Shown one piece after another: positions 24,715 to 32,844 of a DNA stretch of 34,223 nucleotides. Below the pieces are notes generated by a model. That model was not told the DNA's origin, did not search any database, and saw only the letters and a program-made list of their open reading frames with translations. The position numbers were made by a program, and so were the translations under genes. Every line of letters begins with the position of its first letter. The stretch's first letter is position 1. The DNA is from XYA12-FULL-58-9 sp001798605 (GTDB lineage Bacteria > Myxococcota > XYA12-FULL-58-9). The DNA is taken from positions 1 to 34,223 of the forward strand of contig DAINMX010000047.1 in NCBI GenBank assembly GCA_036736205.1. Reading direction: 5' to 3'.

Positions 24715-25659
24715 TCAGGGCCACTGGCTGGGACCCCGGCTTTCGCTCGTATAGGGTCTTATCGTTACAACCTTCCCGTCGACAACTTCAACATCGAAAC
24801 ACCGCTGGGTAGAGGACCTTCCGGGGAATGATCCACCACAACTGGGGCGGTCCTTAAATGCCGTATTCCTCGCGCACTCTTCTTTCAGTATGAAACCATA
24901 GGCACTATGGGGATTGTCTTCGGTGGGAACTTTGCACCGAGTAACCCTGCCACGCACCAGATTCATGAGAGGAAGTTCATCTTCTGATTTGTTGACCTTC
25001 GCCATAACCGCAGCTTTGGCGACTGCAACGGCCCGATCGTAGGAATCGAGCTCTTTGATTGGAGGGGAGTTGAGATAAGGCTTGGGCAGCTTGACGTTGC
25101 TTTCCTTCAGCTCACCAACATGGTCATGCTCCTCATGGAAACGGTCTCTCCCTTTTTTGAGATACACGAGTTCCCCTTCGGCAGTGACCTTGCCGGCTCC
25201 TATCCAACGGCTGTAGGAACAGTACCCCCAGTGATCGTTCTCATACGTCTCCTGGCGGAATTCTTTGGTGCTGAAAGTAACATACATCTCGCCAGACATT
25301 GCCTCCGCAAAGCCGACGAGTTCCAATGGATAATGAGTTGAAAGGTGGGGCTTGTTTTCAAAGCCTTTGCGCACGACTTCAATGGCCCGCAAACGGTGTG
25401 CAATATGAGGGGGAACGCTCAATTCCTGTGGGGGGTCCGCGACCGCCTTGGGCTGGTTTGGATGATCCGTCGTAACCGCGAGATCGACATTGCCGGTTTG
25501 GTTTTCGGATCCCTTTTTCCGTACGTCCACCTCCAACTTGCAATCCTCGGTCGTTGCTCCGTCGGTCTTTTGTACCGTCGCTTCGTTGCTGAGAGCCTTT
25601 TCGGTTCCCGTCATCCTTGTCAGGAATTTGTCCAGCCAGCTTACGCCCATATTAGTCAT
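24715..25659 (-). CDS. Hypothetical protein, 314 residues
   Basis: No family is recognised. The product has no signal peptide or membrane segment. Its first about 75 residues are polar and low in complexity (SNEATVQKTDGATTEDCK, VDVRKKGSENQTGNVDLA), and a more ordered domain follows (IAHRLRAIEVVRKGFENK, MYVTFSTKEFRQETYEND). It includes several Cys residues near the end (CKVPTEDN, ECARNTAF, CGGSFPGR). GGAGG stands near the ATG, 8-12 bases away. Base use looks less GC-rich than the neighbouring core genes, which fits an acquired gene. It lies beside the decayed remnant and upstream of the RCC1 fragment, in the rearranged part of the window. Confidence 0.6.
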   Translation of the reverse strand: MTNMGVSWLDKFLTRMTGTEKALSNEATVQKTDGATTEDCKLEVDVRKKGSENQTGNVDLAVTTDHPNQPKAVADPPQELSVPPHIAHRLRAIEVVRKGFENKPHLSTHYPLELVGFAEAMSGEMYVTFSTKEFRQETYENDHWGYCSYSRWIGAGKVTAEGELVYLKKGRDRFHEEHDHVGELKESNVKLPKPYLNSPPIKELDSYDRAVAVAKAAVMAKVNKSEDELPLMNLVRGRVTRCKVPTEDNPHSAYGFILKEECARNTAFKDRPSCGGSFPGRSSTQRCFDVEVVDGKVVTIRPYTSESRGPSQWP

Positions 25660-25854
25660 CCATTGCCTCCGTGTTGAGGAGCCGCTCCAACAAAGTGTGA
25701 CAAAAAGTCGGTATCACTACCCAATGTCATCTTCCCCGACCCATTTTCGCGAGGAAGCTCTTCGTCCTTCTCGTTTCTCAGCCAGTGGGCCCAATACGAC
25801 CCTTCCCTAATTGTTGTTCACTCAAGGTCTTCTTCTCTTGCAACCTCATCTTGG

Positions 25855-26295
25855 TTATCGGCCGTTTTGACCAACGGTTGCCCGCAGCCGGATGCTCATA
25901 AGTTGCATCTGGATCAGATAGACTTCGCCAACGGTGGCAATCGCTACGATACTGCCGAGAATTGATCCGCCGCCACACCCGGCACCGGAGCCGCTGGCGC
26001 AAACATCGACAGGATTCGGCCGAAAGGTCGTTGTCCCATCCCCAAGGCTACCAAGAGCATTGAGTCCCCAACATTTCACTCCACCGGACGAGGTGGTAAC
26101 GCAGGAATAGTCGTCGCCTGTGACGATTGAGCCCCGCGATCCCAAGCACCTGCTGCAAACCCCGCCCGGAAGTGTGGGTTCTGGCGGAAACCAAACCTGT
26201 GTGCCTACCATCCCATCTTCTCCCAGCGTCAAAGTGGGCATGAAGACGTTAGGTGTCCACCAAATCGGGTCAACTCCATATCTCCATGATGCCAC
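25855..26295 (-). pseudogene. Truncated RCC1-repeat protein fragment
   Basis: A 146-residue open frame. Residues about 55-110 contain one good bacterial RCC1-type repeat (GSIVTGDDYSC, GGVKCWGLNALGSLGDGTTT, RPNPVDVC). It is followed by a Gly/Ser-rich stretch and then sequence that no longer resembles the family. Upstream there is no signal peptide and no further repeats. Complete members carry many repeats, as the two lipoproteins in this window do, so this is probably a broken copy. The space 26296-26507 holds nothing I can identify apart from a TTGACA at 26449-26454 that could belong to a promoter for the next gene. Confidence 0.55.
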
Positions 26296-26507
26296 CCTCC
26301 ATCTACCGGACAGACCATCTCACCACATAGCGAGTCGCTCAGTCGCAGCCAATCGGGCTTGTCCCCGCAGTCGTCACGACGTTTGGAAAGATGACCCGGT
26401 TCGCGCGATTCGATTCCACTTGATCTAGGTGGCGGGAAATAGGGATAGTTGACAATGGTGGAACGACGCGTTTGTGGGGCTCGCGTGGTCGGGGATTGAA
26501 TAAAGCG

Positions 26508-28283
26508 ATGGTCGGGAAATCAAAGTCGCGTGTTACCGGTTTGGTGGACCCATCGAAGGCCGCCTTTGATTCCGCATTCGGGTCGAGCGTCACGCAACGC
26601 AAACGGGTCACGAAACACAAACGGGTCGACACCTCCGTGGATTATTTCGACTCGGTCGGGGTACCGGGGTTGGACGGGCGGGGTCATCAGGTCGCTCCCA
26701 CCACGAAGGAACAGAAGGCGAACAGTGAACAGCTGGTTCGGGTTTTCGTGCAGCGTTGTTCCCCGGATCTTTCGGGACCGGTCGAAGAAGGCGTGCCCGG
26801 CCGCTATTTCGTCCAACCACCGATCGATGGAGAGTTCCCGATTCCTGATGGACCGGCGGTCCGCGCACGCTTGGCGGGAGGCGGGGAGGATTGGGCGCGA
26901 GAATTCGCTGCCGGCAACGCGGCAGATGTCATGACCGCCTTTGTGGTCTGCAACGAAGTGAAGGAGATGGTGGAGCGGTGGGTCGAGCATCGGATTGATT
27001 GGTTGGACGGTGACAAGTTGGAGGTGTACCCGCTCGTTGAAAAAAAGCCGGACAAGACGTTTCTCAACGCTGCCGCCGGGCCTGATGTGCATGACCTCGA
27101 CGGCGACGGGAACGTGCACGAGCCGATCCTGATTCTCGAGCGCGACACCAGCTTACAAGACGGGGCGGGGCGACACCCCGCCAACGCCCGAGATCCAAAA
27201 ATCGTAGCCCACGAGACCGGGCACGCGATTCTCTGTGGCCTGATGGGCCACGACACCGATAGACTCATCGGGTCGAGCAAAGAAACCGTTTTTCTTTCGG
27301 ACACCATTCACGAGGCTGTCGCTGACGTTGCTGCGATTTTGCACGGCTTGGGACAAAACGAGGTCTTGCGTGCGGTGATGGACGAGACCGGCGGAGATAT
27401 GCGCAAGCCCAATTGTGCCAGCGCCGTCATGGAGACACAGGCCGCATACACGGACAGGCTGTTCCGCAGCCGATGGCCACTCGATGCTGAGACCGCAGAA
27501 CATCTCGGCAAGTGGGTGGCGCTGGAGCGACTGCCCGAACATCTCGGTTGGTTTGGACGTCTGCTCCGCGAAGAGCTGACAAGCGTGGACTCGACAGGAA
27601 GGCTGTCGGACAAGGATGTCGATGCGCTATTGGCTGCCATCGAGAGTGGGCTTCCTGAGTTCGTAGAGCAACAAAGAGGGGCAAGACTCCTCGACAGTCC
27701 CTGGCTTTGGGGTCACGCTCGGGACAACCTGGGCGACAATAAGGACAGCTACCCTTACCGGGAGACGCGTGATGCCATTGAAACGGCGCTGAAACGTCTT
27801 GGCGCGGGACTGACAGACGAGAGTCCCAGTGCCCTGCAAGAGAAGTACGACGATTTCATCCGCTACTTCGTGACCAAAGAGGCGCGCCAGAACGGCGGTG
27901 GGCTTCCTCGACGGTTCGACCGGCTCAACCATGTAGACGATGTCGCTCCTTGGATCACGAAGACCCAGCCTGGTGAAAAGGACCCTCATCCGGCCAGCTT
28001 GCCCATCTCGAGCGCGACGTACGATGTTTTGGTCTCTCTCGTCGAGAAGGGATTGAATGAAGGTCTCGATTTCTTCACCGTAGTCGCGACGGCGCGTGAC
28101 GCCGTGGGGCGGGTGTTTTTTCGAGCCACAGAGAGGTGGGCACGTGGTGTCAGGGACAAGGCGGACCTGACCAGGAGTGCTTTTGCCGCCGGTTTGATCG
28201 AGGTGGCAGCGGAATTGGCCCCGAGCAGCTCGGGCTTCTGGGCCGACAGCCTGCGGAAGCGGGGAATCCTCAACTGTCCGTAG
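26508..28283 (+). CDS. HExxH zinc metallopeptidase (gluzincin-like)
   Basis: A 591-residue protein with the zinc-peptidase motif HETGH at residues 235-239 and a downstream Glu at about 269 in HEAVADVAAIL. This gives the HExxH...E arrangement of gluzincins; the EAVAD string resembles the third zinc ligand segment of thermolysin-type (M4) enzymes, which carry about 19 rather than 29 residues between. A preceding DVHDLDGDGNVHE stretch could bind calcium. No signal peptide is present: the N-terminus is basic and Ser/Lys-rich, so it may be cytosolic or exported by a non-Sec route. The C-terminal half (about 300-591) is helical and unrecognised. The start is uncertain: ATG 26508 is chosen, TTG 26472 is the alternative. 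Confidence 0.75.
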   Translation: MVGKSKSRVTGLVDPSKAAFDSAFGSSVTQRKRVTKHKRVDTSVDYFDSVGVPGLDGRGHQVAPTTKEQKANSEQLVRVFVQRCSPDLSGPVEEGVPGRYFVQPPIDGEFPIPDGPAVRARLAGGGEDWAREFAAGNAADVMTAFVVCNEVKEMVERWVEHRIDWLDGDKLEVYPLVEKKPDKTFLNAAAGPDVHDLDGDGNVHEPILILERDTSLQDGAGRHPANARDPKIVAHETGHAILCGLMGHDTDRLIGSSKETVFLSDTIHEAVADVAAILHGLGQNEVLRAVMDETGGDMRKPNCASAVMETQAAYTDRLFRSRWPLDAETAEHLGKWVALERLPEHLGWFGRLLREELTSVDSTGRLSDKDVDALLAAIESGLPEFVEQQRGARLLDSPWLWGHARDNLGDNKDSYPYRETRDAIETALKRLGAGLTDESPSALQEKYDDFIRYFVTKEARQNGGGLPRRFDRLNHVDDVAPWITKTQPGEKDPHPASLPISSATYDVLVSLVEKGLNEGLDFFTVVATARDAVGRVFFRATERWARGVRDKADLTRSAFAAGLIEVAAELAPSSSGFWADSLRKRGILNCP

Positions 28284-28343
28284 GGATCACTTGTGGTTTC
28301 GGTTCGGCATTCAGGTATGTGGCGACAGCTTCCTCTGGCAAGA

Positions 28344-29178
28344 TCACAAACGATCCTGGCAGGCGCACTGGATAAACGACAAGGCCCAATCGCCTTCGCC
28401 GACTGACGGGATCTCGTCGGAAGAAATCAATCTGTCCACGTAACCACCGACGTAATAAACACAGCCATATTCACTCCAGTCGTCATTTACACAAACCTCC
28501 TCGAAATCCACGCTCATCCCCAGCCGAGAACAAAGTTGCTGGCAGGAAATGGCTTCGGAGATTTGGGCGATGCCGGTGCAGGTTCCCAGGTATTGAGATC
28601 CATCACATGCGGCCGAGGCAAGGCCCGCGCCGTCTGCACTGTAGTCCCAGCAGTTGCGGTTACACTGCCCACAATTGTATGTGTCACTCATGACCCAGGT
28701 GCAGTCGGTGTTACCGTCACACAGGTCGAAGCTGTAGCTACAGGTCTTTTGGCGGTCTGCACAATAGGCGTAGCGATCTAGTGGATCCGTCACCGGATTG
28801 TCGCAGGCACCGCAGTGATTCTTGTCGTTGTTGAGATCGGCGCATTGACCGTTGCAGACCGCAAAGGATGTGTTGGTGTTGCAAATCAGGCTGACTTCGA
28901 CGTTCTGGCTGGTTTTGTGGCCCGCCTGGTCATTGCAACCGCACACACAATCAGCCTTTTTTGCGCCCTGGTCACCGCAGTTGTCCACCCAATACTCGGT
29001 GTCGTTGGCGCAGATGACGCTGGCATTTGGATTTTGCACTTCGCAATTGCAGGGTTCTTTGCAGGCGGTGAACTCCTGGTTGCAGCCGCACTCGCAGCTG
29101 CCGGCTTGTTCCTGATTCTGGCCGCAGCTGTCGACCCAGGAGATTTCGCCGTTGATGCAGAGGGTGTGGTTAGGTTTT
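28344..29178 (-). pseudogene. Partial, internally deleted copy of Cys-rich surface protein
   Basis: The minus-strand frame repeats most of the protein at 32845-34223: Cys-rich modules (VDSCGQ, CECGCNQEFTAC, YWVDNCGDQGAKKADC) and the C-terminal region (NCGQCNRNCWDYSADG to CQDRL). It lacks one Cys-rich module and the Ig-like domain of the other copy; the internal junction lies near 28931. It has no signal peptide or proper start. Its 5' end runs in frame into the stop codon of the macrodomain gene (29196-29198), so it may be the untranslated tail of that gene or a gene with a weak internal start (ATG 29039). I judge it a non-functional duplicate or a fragment generated by rearrangement. Confidence 0.65.
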
Positions 29179-29195
29179 CGAACAAACCCTGGGCC

Positions 29196-29846
29196 TCAAC
29201 GTCCGTCTTGCTGACGTTTTGTTTTCAGGTAGTCCTGAACATCCTCGGGAAACGATTGCTCGTCGAGTCCTAGCAGGTCCACGACCATCTCCGCCGTCAC
29301 GAGATACTCGTGCAGTTGAAACCCGTAGAAGGTCACGTCACCGATGCGGCTGTTGGGTTTCTCGCGCAAATGTTGGAGCAAAGTGTGGCAGGCAATCTCA
29401 GTGGTACCGCGAAGACCGAGATTGCCGGTTCCGGCTCCGAGGGCCACCATGGCAACTGAATAGCGAGAAGAGGACTCGAGACCCTCGATGGCTCGCCAAA
29501 GGTTGGTCGTACAGGTGCGAATCAAATCGAGTGTGGGAAACGACGAGCCTTGAAAGCCGTGCCGGTAGTCCATGACAGCAACGTGTGCAACATGGGTAGC
29601 GCGGGGATGACTGCCGGCGTGGGTGATGAGAACTTGGCCTGGCTGCATGGGCCCACCAAAGGTCGAGTTGAGCGTATCGTGGACCTGTTGTTGGAAGTCT
29701 GGACCGCAGGCGACGCGGATGGCACCGGAAACACCGCTGCCAAGATTGCCATTGGTGTTGGAGGCGTTGACGAGAATGTCTTCATTTCCATCGGTCAAGC
29801 TTCCACGCTCGACTCTGAATTTGCGCTCGTAGCTTTCGGGGCTCAT
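29196..29846 (-). CDS. Macrodomain protein
   Basis: A 216-residue protein built around one macrodomain (ADP-ribose-binding fold). The diagnostic segment is NASNTNGNLGSGVSGAIRVACG (residues about 28-50), equivalent to the VNAAN...GGGVAGAI loop that holds the distal ribose. Further hallmarks are GQVLITHAGSHPRATHVAHVAV and, later, VAMVALGAGTGNLGL in the phosphate-binding position. Members remove or read ADP-ribose on proteins or nucleic acids; the asparagine in the loop suggests activity, but which kind is not visible. GGAG precedes ATG 29846 by 7 bases. Its stop is followed in frame by the Cys-rich duplicate. No ADP-ribosyltransferase toxin is recognisable nearby. Confidence 0.85.
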   Translation of the reverse strand: MSPESYERKFRVERGSLTDGNEDILVNASNTNGNLGSGVSGAIRVACGPDFQQQVHDTLNSTFGGPMQPGQVLITHAGSHPRATHVAHVAVMDYRHGFQGSSFPTLDLIRTCTTNLWRAIEGLESSSRYSVAMVALGAGTGNLGLRGTTEIACHTLLQHLREKPNSRIGDVTFYGFQLHEYLVTAEMVVDLLGLDEQSFPEDVQDYLKTKRQQDGR

Positions 29847-29882
29847 GGATTGTCTCCAGACGTTCGGAAAAATCAAACGGAT

Positions 29883-30332
29883 TCAGCCATCCTGTAGGCC
29901 ACATCCTGATTTGATGGGCCACCGAGCCGCCGCCAGCCGACTGCAGCGGCGTCGCATGGCTGCACTCGTCCTCTTTGGCAGGCTGCCCGAAAGCTCATTG
30001 ACCCCAATCGCAACGATGGCTATCTCGACATCAGATGACAAGGCGCCACTGGGAACGGACAAAAGGACTGCCCCCGAGGTCACCTCGCCGCCAGCGGTGC
30101 CGAGAGTAACCGGCGGAGGGATGCCACCCTCGGGTGTCCAACAACAGAGGGCGTCCTCTCGCACGGTTCGGGTGACCAGGGGCGCGCCAAAGGTTCCGCC
30201 GGAGCCGAGGCCGAAGCAAAGCAGGGCGCGGTGCTCGTGACGAGTGTTCTTGAGGCACTTGTCGCTGCGTTTGATTTCGTCGGCGGTGACCTCCTCGGCT
30301 TTGCCACCGGTGCCGTTGGGTCGTCCAGCCAT
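29883..30332 (-). pseudogene. Chimeric ORF: tyrosine recombinase start plus ZU5-like piece
   Basis: The first about 45 residues (VTADEIKRSDKCLKNTRHEH, ALLCFGLGSG) match the beginning of the catalytic core of phage-type tyrosine recombinases, where a GMRxxE motif with the first catalytic Arg should follow. Instead, sequence from about residue 46 onward is unrelated: LGTAGGEVTSGAV, LLSVPSGALSSDVEIAI resembles the ZU5-like surface domain common in large secreted proteins (GGTV...VPAGAL pattern). No catalytic residue of a recombinase remains. The frame is open but the product is unlikely to be functional. The join lies near 30198. The space 30333-30517 shows no gene. Confidence 0.5.
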
Positions 30333-30517
30333 GGTTTTTGTCAGACCACATCGGCGGCCTGAAAAACAGCCCAAACCCAATTTTTCGTCACGCTTTTGAA
30401 CAAAACATTAGGTGTTTGAGGTCTCGGGGCAAACCCAGGTTGCACAAAGCCGCCAGGGTAGGGCGTTTTCGACAAAACCTAATATTTGAATACTTTTATT
30501 GGGTTACTGGTTTTTGC

Positions 30518-30841
30518 CTATCCGAGGCGGTCTAGCATGTGCTTTCGGAGTATTTGATTGATGCGTGTTTGGTACTTTCTACCGCGCGACTTGAACCAGG
30601 CCAGCACGTCAGCGTCGATACGGATCGTCACGGGCTTCTTCACCGGCCGATAGAACTTCCCACGGACAAATCCATTCCACTGGGCAATGTCCGGTACGTC
30701 TTCATCAACCACCGGTTCGCCGGTCTGGTTGGCGAGGTCTTCAAGCTCCCGACGCATGTCAGCCGACACCTCGGAAGTAGGTGTCCGACTCCGCTTTTGT
30801 TGCTTTCCGCGCTGAGATGATCCGGATGATTTCTTCGCCAT
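30518..30841 (-). CDS. brnA: BrnA-family antitoxin
   Basis: A 107-residue protein. The basic, Ser-rich start is followed by an acidic linker (GEPVVDEDVPDIAQW) and the typical BrnA C-terminal ribbon-helix-helix: KPVTIRIDADVLAWFKSRGR, then YQTRINQILRKHMLDRLG. BrnA binds the toxin BrnT and represses the operon through its DNA-binding domain. ATG 30841 is preceded by GAGAGGACG. The gene overlaps the end of the brnT frame by about 80 bases, more than usual; an internal ATG at 30757, right after the brnT stop, is the alternative start but would remove the N-terminal part. Confidence 0.85.
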   Translation of the reverse strand: MAKKSSGSSQRGKQQKRSRTPTSEVSADMRRELEDLANQTGEPVVDEDVPDIAQWNGFVRGKFYRPVKKPVTIRIDADVLAWFKSRGRKYQTRINQILRKHMLDRLG

Positions 30842-31056
30842 CGTCGTCCTCTCTTTGTGTGTGCGCCACCATCAACACAACCAAACCGCCCACCTCGCCA
30901 ATGCTGATCCACCGCTCCTCGTCATACTCAAACCGGTCATCCAAGACGCTGAGGATGTTGGGGGTCCTGGAAGATCAGTGTGGCCACTTCAAAACTGACT
31001 CCGTGTTTGGCTTTGTTTGCACGGCTTTTGTCCTCGTCCCACTTGAAGAGCGACAT
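30759..31056 (-). pseudogene. brnT: BrnT toxin gene with single-base frameshift
   Basis: From ATG 31056 the frame reads MSLFKWDEDKSRANKAKHGV, then SFEVATLIFQDP, the typical first half of BrnT (an RNA-cleaving toxin). It then leaves the family at a run of five C (minus strand, 30960-30964) and stops after a few codons. The second half (LSVLDDRFEYDEERWISIGE, IIRIISARKATKAESDTYF) continues in another frame and matches the end of BrnT. A run of four C would restore one continuous frame. This is either a true inactivating frameshift or a sequencing/assembly error in a homopolymer. The promoter, operator and antitoxin gene look intact. Confidence 0.75.
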
Positions 31057-31062
31057 ACGTTT

Positions 31063-31088
31063 TTGTATGTACTATTTTGCACATACAA
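31063..31088. promoter_or_regulatory. Inverted repeat, probable BrnA operator
   Basis: TTGTATGT and ACATACAA form a perfect 8-bp inverted repeat around a 10-base spacer. The half-site ACATAC also recurs at 31053-31058. The repeat brackets the predicted -10 box of brnT, the expected position for autorepression by BrnA. Binding is inferred. Confidence 0.6.
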
Positions 31089-31102
31089 TCTAGACCTGTC
31101 AA
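31074..31102 (-). promoter_or_regulatory. Promoter of brnTA
   Basis: On the minus strand TTGACA (31097-31102, perfect -35) is followed after 17 bases by CAAAAT (31074-31079, four of six matches to TATAAT). It ends 18 bases before the brnT start codon. Confidence 0.6.
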
Positions 31103-31129
31103 CACGGTGTTTTGGGCCCAGCGACAAGT

Positions 31130-31459
31130 AAGGCCGTAGCCCGCGTGCTGGATGGCCATGACAATCCTTTTGGTTAAGACCGCCTGCTGATGCGTCAAAT
31201 CTGCATTCTTGGTGACAATGAGATCTGCTTCTTTCGGGCGTTGCGCCAACCGAGCAAGCTGGTTATCGCCAGTGTAATTGGTCTCGACCTTCACGCCTGT
31301 TTCTTTCTCGTAGTACGCAAAGATGTTGTTGAGATGGCTCGAGGTCCGATCGGTGAGCACGCGGATGACCTTGCCCTCAGGGCTCGCCGGGGACGACTCC
31401 GACCGCTGACAACCGACAAACACCGTTGCTGCCACAACGAGAAACATGAGCGATCGCAT
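31130..31459 (-). pseudogene. Truncated iron-type ABC substrate-binding lipoprotein
   Basis: From ATG 31459 (ribosome binding site GGGAGG, 6 bases away) a lipoprotein signal (MRSLMFLVVAATVFVGCQ) is followed by the start of an FbpA/FutA-type periplasmic binding protein (VIRVLTDRTSSHLNNIFAYY, EKETGVKVETNYTGDNQLAR, KEADLIVTKNADLTHQQAVL). After about 95 residues the resemblance ends near 31150, and the frame runs on to 30989 through the brn promoter and brnT in a different frame. Complete members have about 340 residues, so about two thirds are missing. The brnTA locus begins right where the gene breaks off, as if inserted there. The stretch 31460-31608 holds no gene; a TTGACA near 31540 may be its -35. 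Confidence 0.6.
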
Positions 31460-31608
31460 AGTTTCCTCCCAAGCGGACAGTGCGCTCGATTCGCTCGTCG
31501 AGATCATGCAAACCTGAAAATAGCCTGCCAACGCCGCTGTCAACCGACAGCCGTGAAAGGCGCGTTGCTTGACGCTGGCGAAGCGGAAACAGTGATCGCG
31601 TTTCGCAA

Positions 31609-32013
31609 TCACACGCTCATGCTTGGGCTGGCTCGAAATAGCTCGCGAACCTCGTCTGGAACAGGAGCGGCGGCGAGCACTTGCCGCGCGGTGGCTATCG
31701 AGTCGCTATCGAGCGTCGTCCCGAGATTGAAGAGCGACGCCGAATGGCCCGATTGTTCCTTCGAAACCAACCCGGTCTTCAAACCACACCCACGACGCCA
31801 TTCCACCACCCGATCGGACCCCCGGCCACTACCTGTGGCGACACCGGGAAAAAAGAGCTGCACCGAAACCAGCTCGTTACCGGCATACCAAAGAAGGAGG
31901 TCACACCGGTCACCGGCGTTCTGAAACCACCGCCCCGGTCCCTGAAGTGACGGTTTGACCACCATGGGATCGATCTCGCGCAGTCCCCTTCCCCATTGCT
32001 CAGGCGTTCGCAT
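31609..32013 (-). CDS. Hypothetical protein, 134 residues
   Basis: No family is recognised. The product has no signal peptide and no membrane segment. Its middle is rich in aromatic and hydrophobic residues (DLLLWYAGNELVSVQLFFPG), and it ends in a helical stretch (SIATARQVLAAAPVPDEVRE). The coding frame looks genuine from its GC-rich third positions. It lies 150 bases upstream of the truncated substrate-binding gene on the same strand and 46 bases downstream of the small lipoprotein gene, so co-transcription is possible. Confidence 0.5.
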   Translation of the reverse strand: MRTPEQWGRGLREIDPMVVKPSLQGPGRWFQNAGDRCDLLLWYAGNELVSVQLFFPGVATGSGRGSDRVVEWRRGCGLKTGLVSKEQSGHSASLFNLGTTLDSDSIATARQVLAAAPVPDEVRELFRASPSMSV

Positions 32014-32059
32014 GGATGAACTCTAGCACCAGTAAAACAGAGCAGACGAGATGAGGAGG

Positions 32060-32338
32060 CTACTCTTCGATGCAAACGTTCGGGATCGAACCTGGAATGA
32101 CTGGCGGAAGGTTGCATTTCCAATTCGCTGGGCAATCCTCGTCCGCATCGCATTTGATCTCGCAAGTAGACGTATCTCCGCCGGGCCCAGCGGCTGTCAC
32201 GCAGTCTTGGCCTTCGGCGCATCCGGATGCAGGGCAGGTTTGCCCTATGCCTGCCGTCGATGTATCTGGGCGGTCGCCGCAACCGGTTATTGTCATCGAA
32301 AAGAGGACCACCAACGCTCTCGCCGCAAGTCGCATCAT
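32060..32338 (-). CDS. Small Cys-rich lipoprotein
   Basis: A 92-residue lipoprotein. The signal peptide (MMRLAARALVVLFSM) ends in a clean lipobox, ITGC. The mature part has 8 further Cys residues (CPASGCAEGQDC, CEIKCDADEDCPANWKC) and resembles a single module of the Cys-rich repeats in the lipoprotein at 547-1737. AGGAGGAG lies about 7 bases upstream of the start. The function is unknown; secreted Cys-rich modules are typical of this genome. The 194 bases up to 32532 contain nothing I can identify beyond the likely promoter of this gene. Confidence 0.75.
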   Translation of the reverse strand: MMRLAARALVVLFSMTITGCGDRPDTSTAGIGQTCPASGCAEGQDCVTAAGPGGDTSTCEIKCDADEDCPANWKCNLPPVIPGSIPNVCIEE

Positions 32339-32532
32339 TTCTGAACTCCTCCTGCACTCTCGATAAGCAAGTTTGGTGCCAGACTGTTGTCGACGTCAGC
32401 ACCTTGACGATGCTACGTTCTGAACGAGGCCCGCCAGTCCAGCGGCGGATACAGACGTAGACAGGATGGCGCGGATGTCTCGTTTCGCAGGCACGCCATC
32501 GGCGGTCCATCGGGTCTCTGCCAAAGACGCGG

Positions 32533-32820
32533 TCACGCGACCATACCGATGTCAAAACCAGGAAATAGCAGGACCGCTGGATGTACTCGAAGGGCTCGGG
32601 CCAGAGCGAGCGCCCTCTCACGGCCCATCATCCGCGCTCCGCTTTCTAGAGCAGATACGTTGGATTGAGAGATACCACTCATCTCGGCCAACGCCTGTTG
32701 GCTCAACCCCTGAAGCTCTCTCAATGTCCGCAGCATCTCGCCAGGCGACACCTCAACTTGGACTCGCGCCGGCGCAAAGTCCTTTCGGTTGATCGACCTT
32801 TTTTTTTTGTCAGTACTCAT
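32533..32820 (-). CDS. XRE-family helix-turn-helix regulator
   Basis: A 95-residue protein consisting of a basic arm (MSTDKKKRSINRKDF) and one XRE/Cro-type helix-turn-helix domain: MLRTLRELQGLSQQALAEMS, then GISQSNVSALESGARMMGRE and RALALARALRVHPAVLLFPG. This is the antitoxin-like form with a DNA-binding domain only. GGGAGGTG lies 7 bases before the ATG. It starts 24 bases after the stop of the Cys-rich gene at 32845, so the two are probably one transcript. No HigB/RelE-type toxin is visible next to it. Confidence 0.85.
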   Translation of the reverse strand: MSTDKKKRSINRKDFAPARVQVEVSPGEMLRTLRELQGLSQQALAEMSGISQSNVSALESGARMMGRERALALARALRVHPAVLLFPGFDIGMVA

Positions 32821-32844
32821 GAGGATTCACCTCCCGATGGGACC

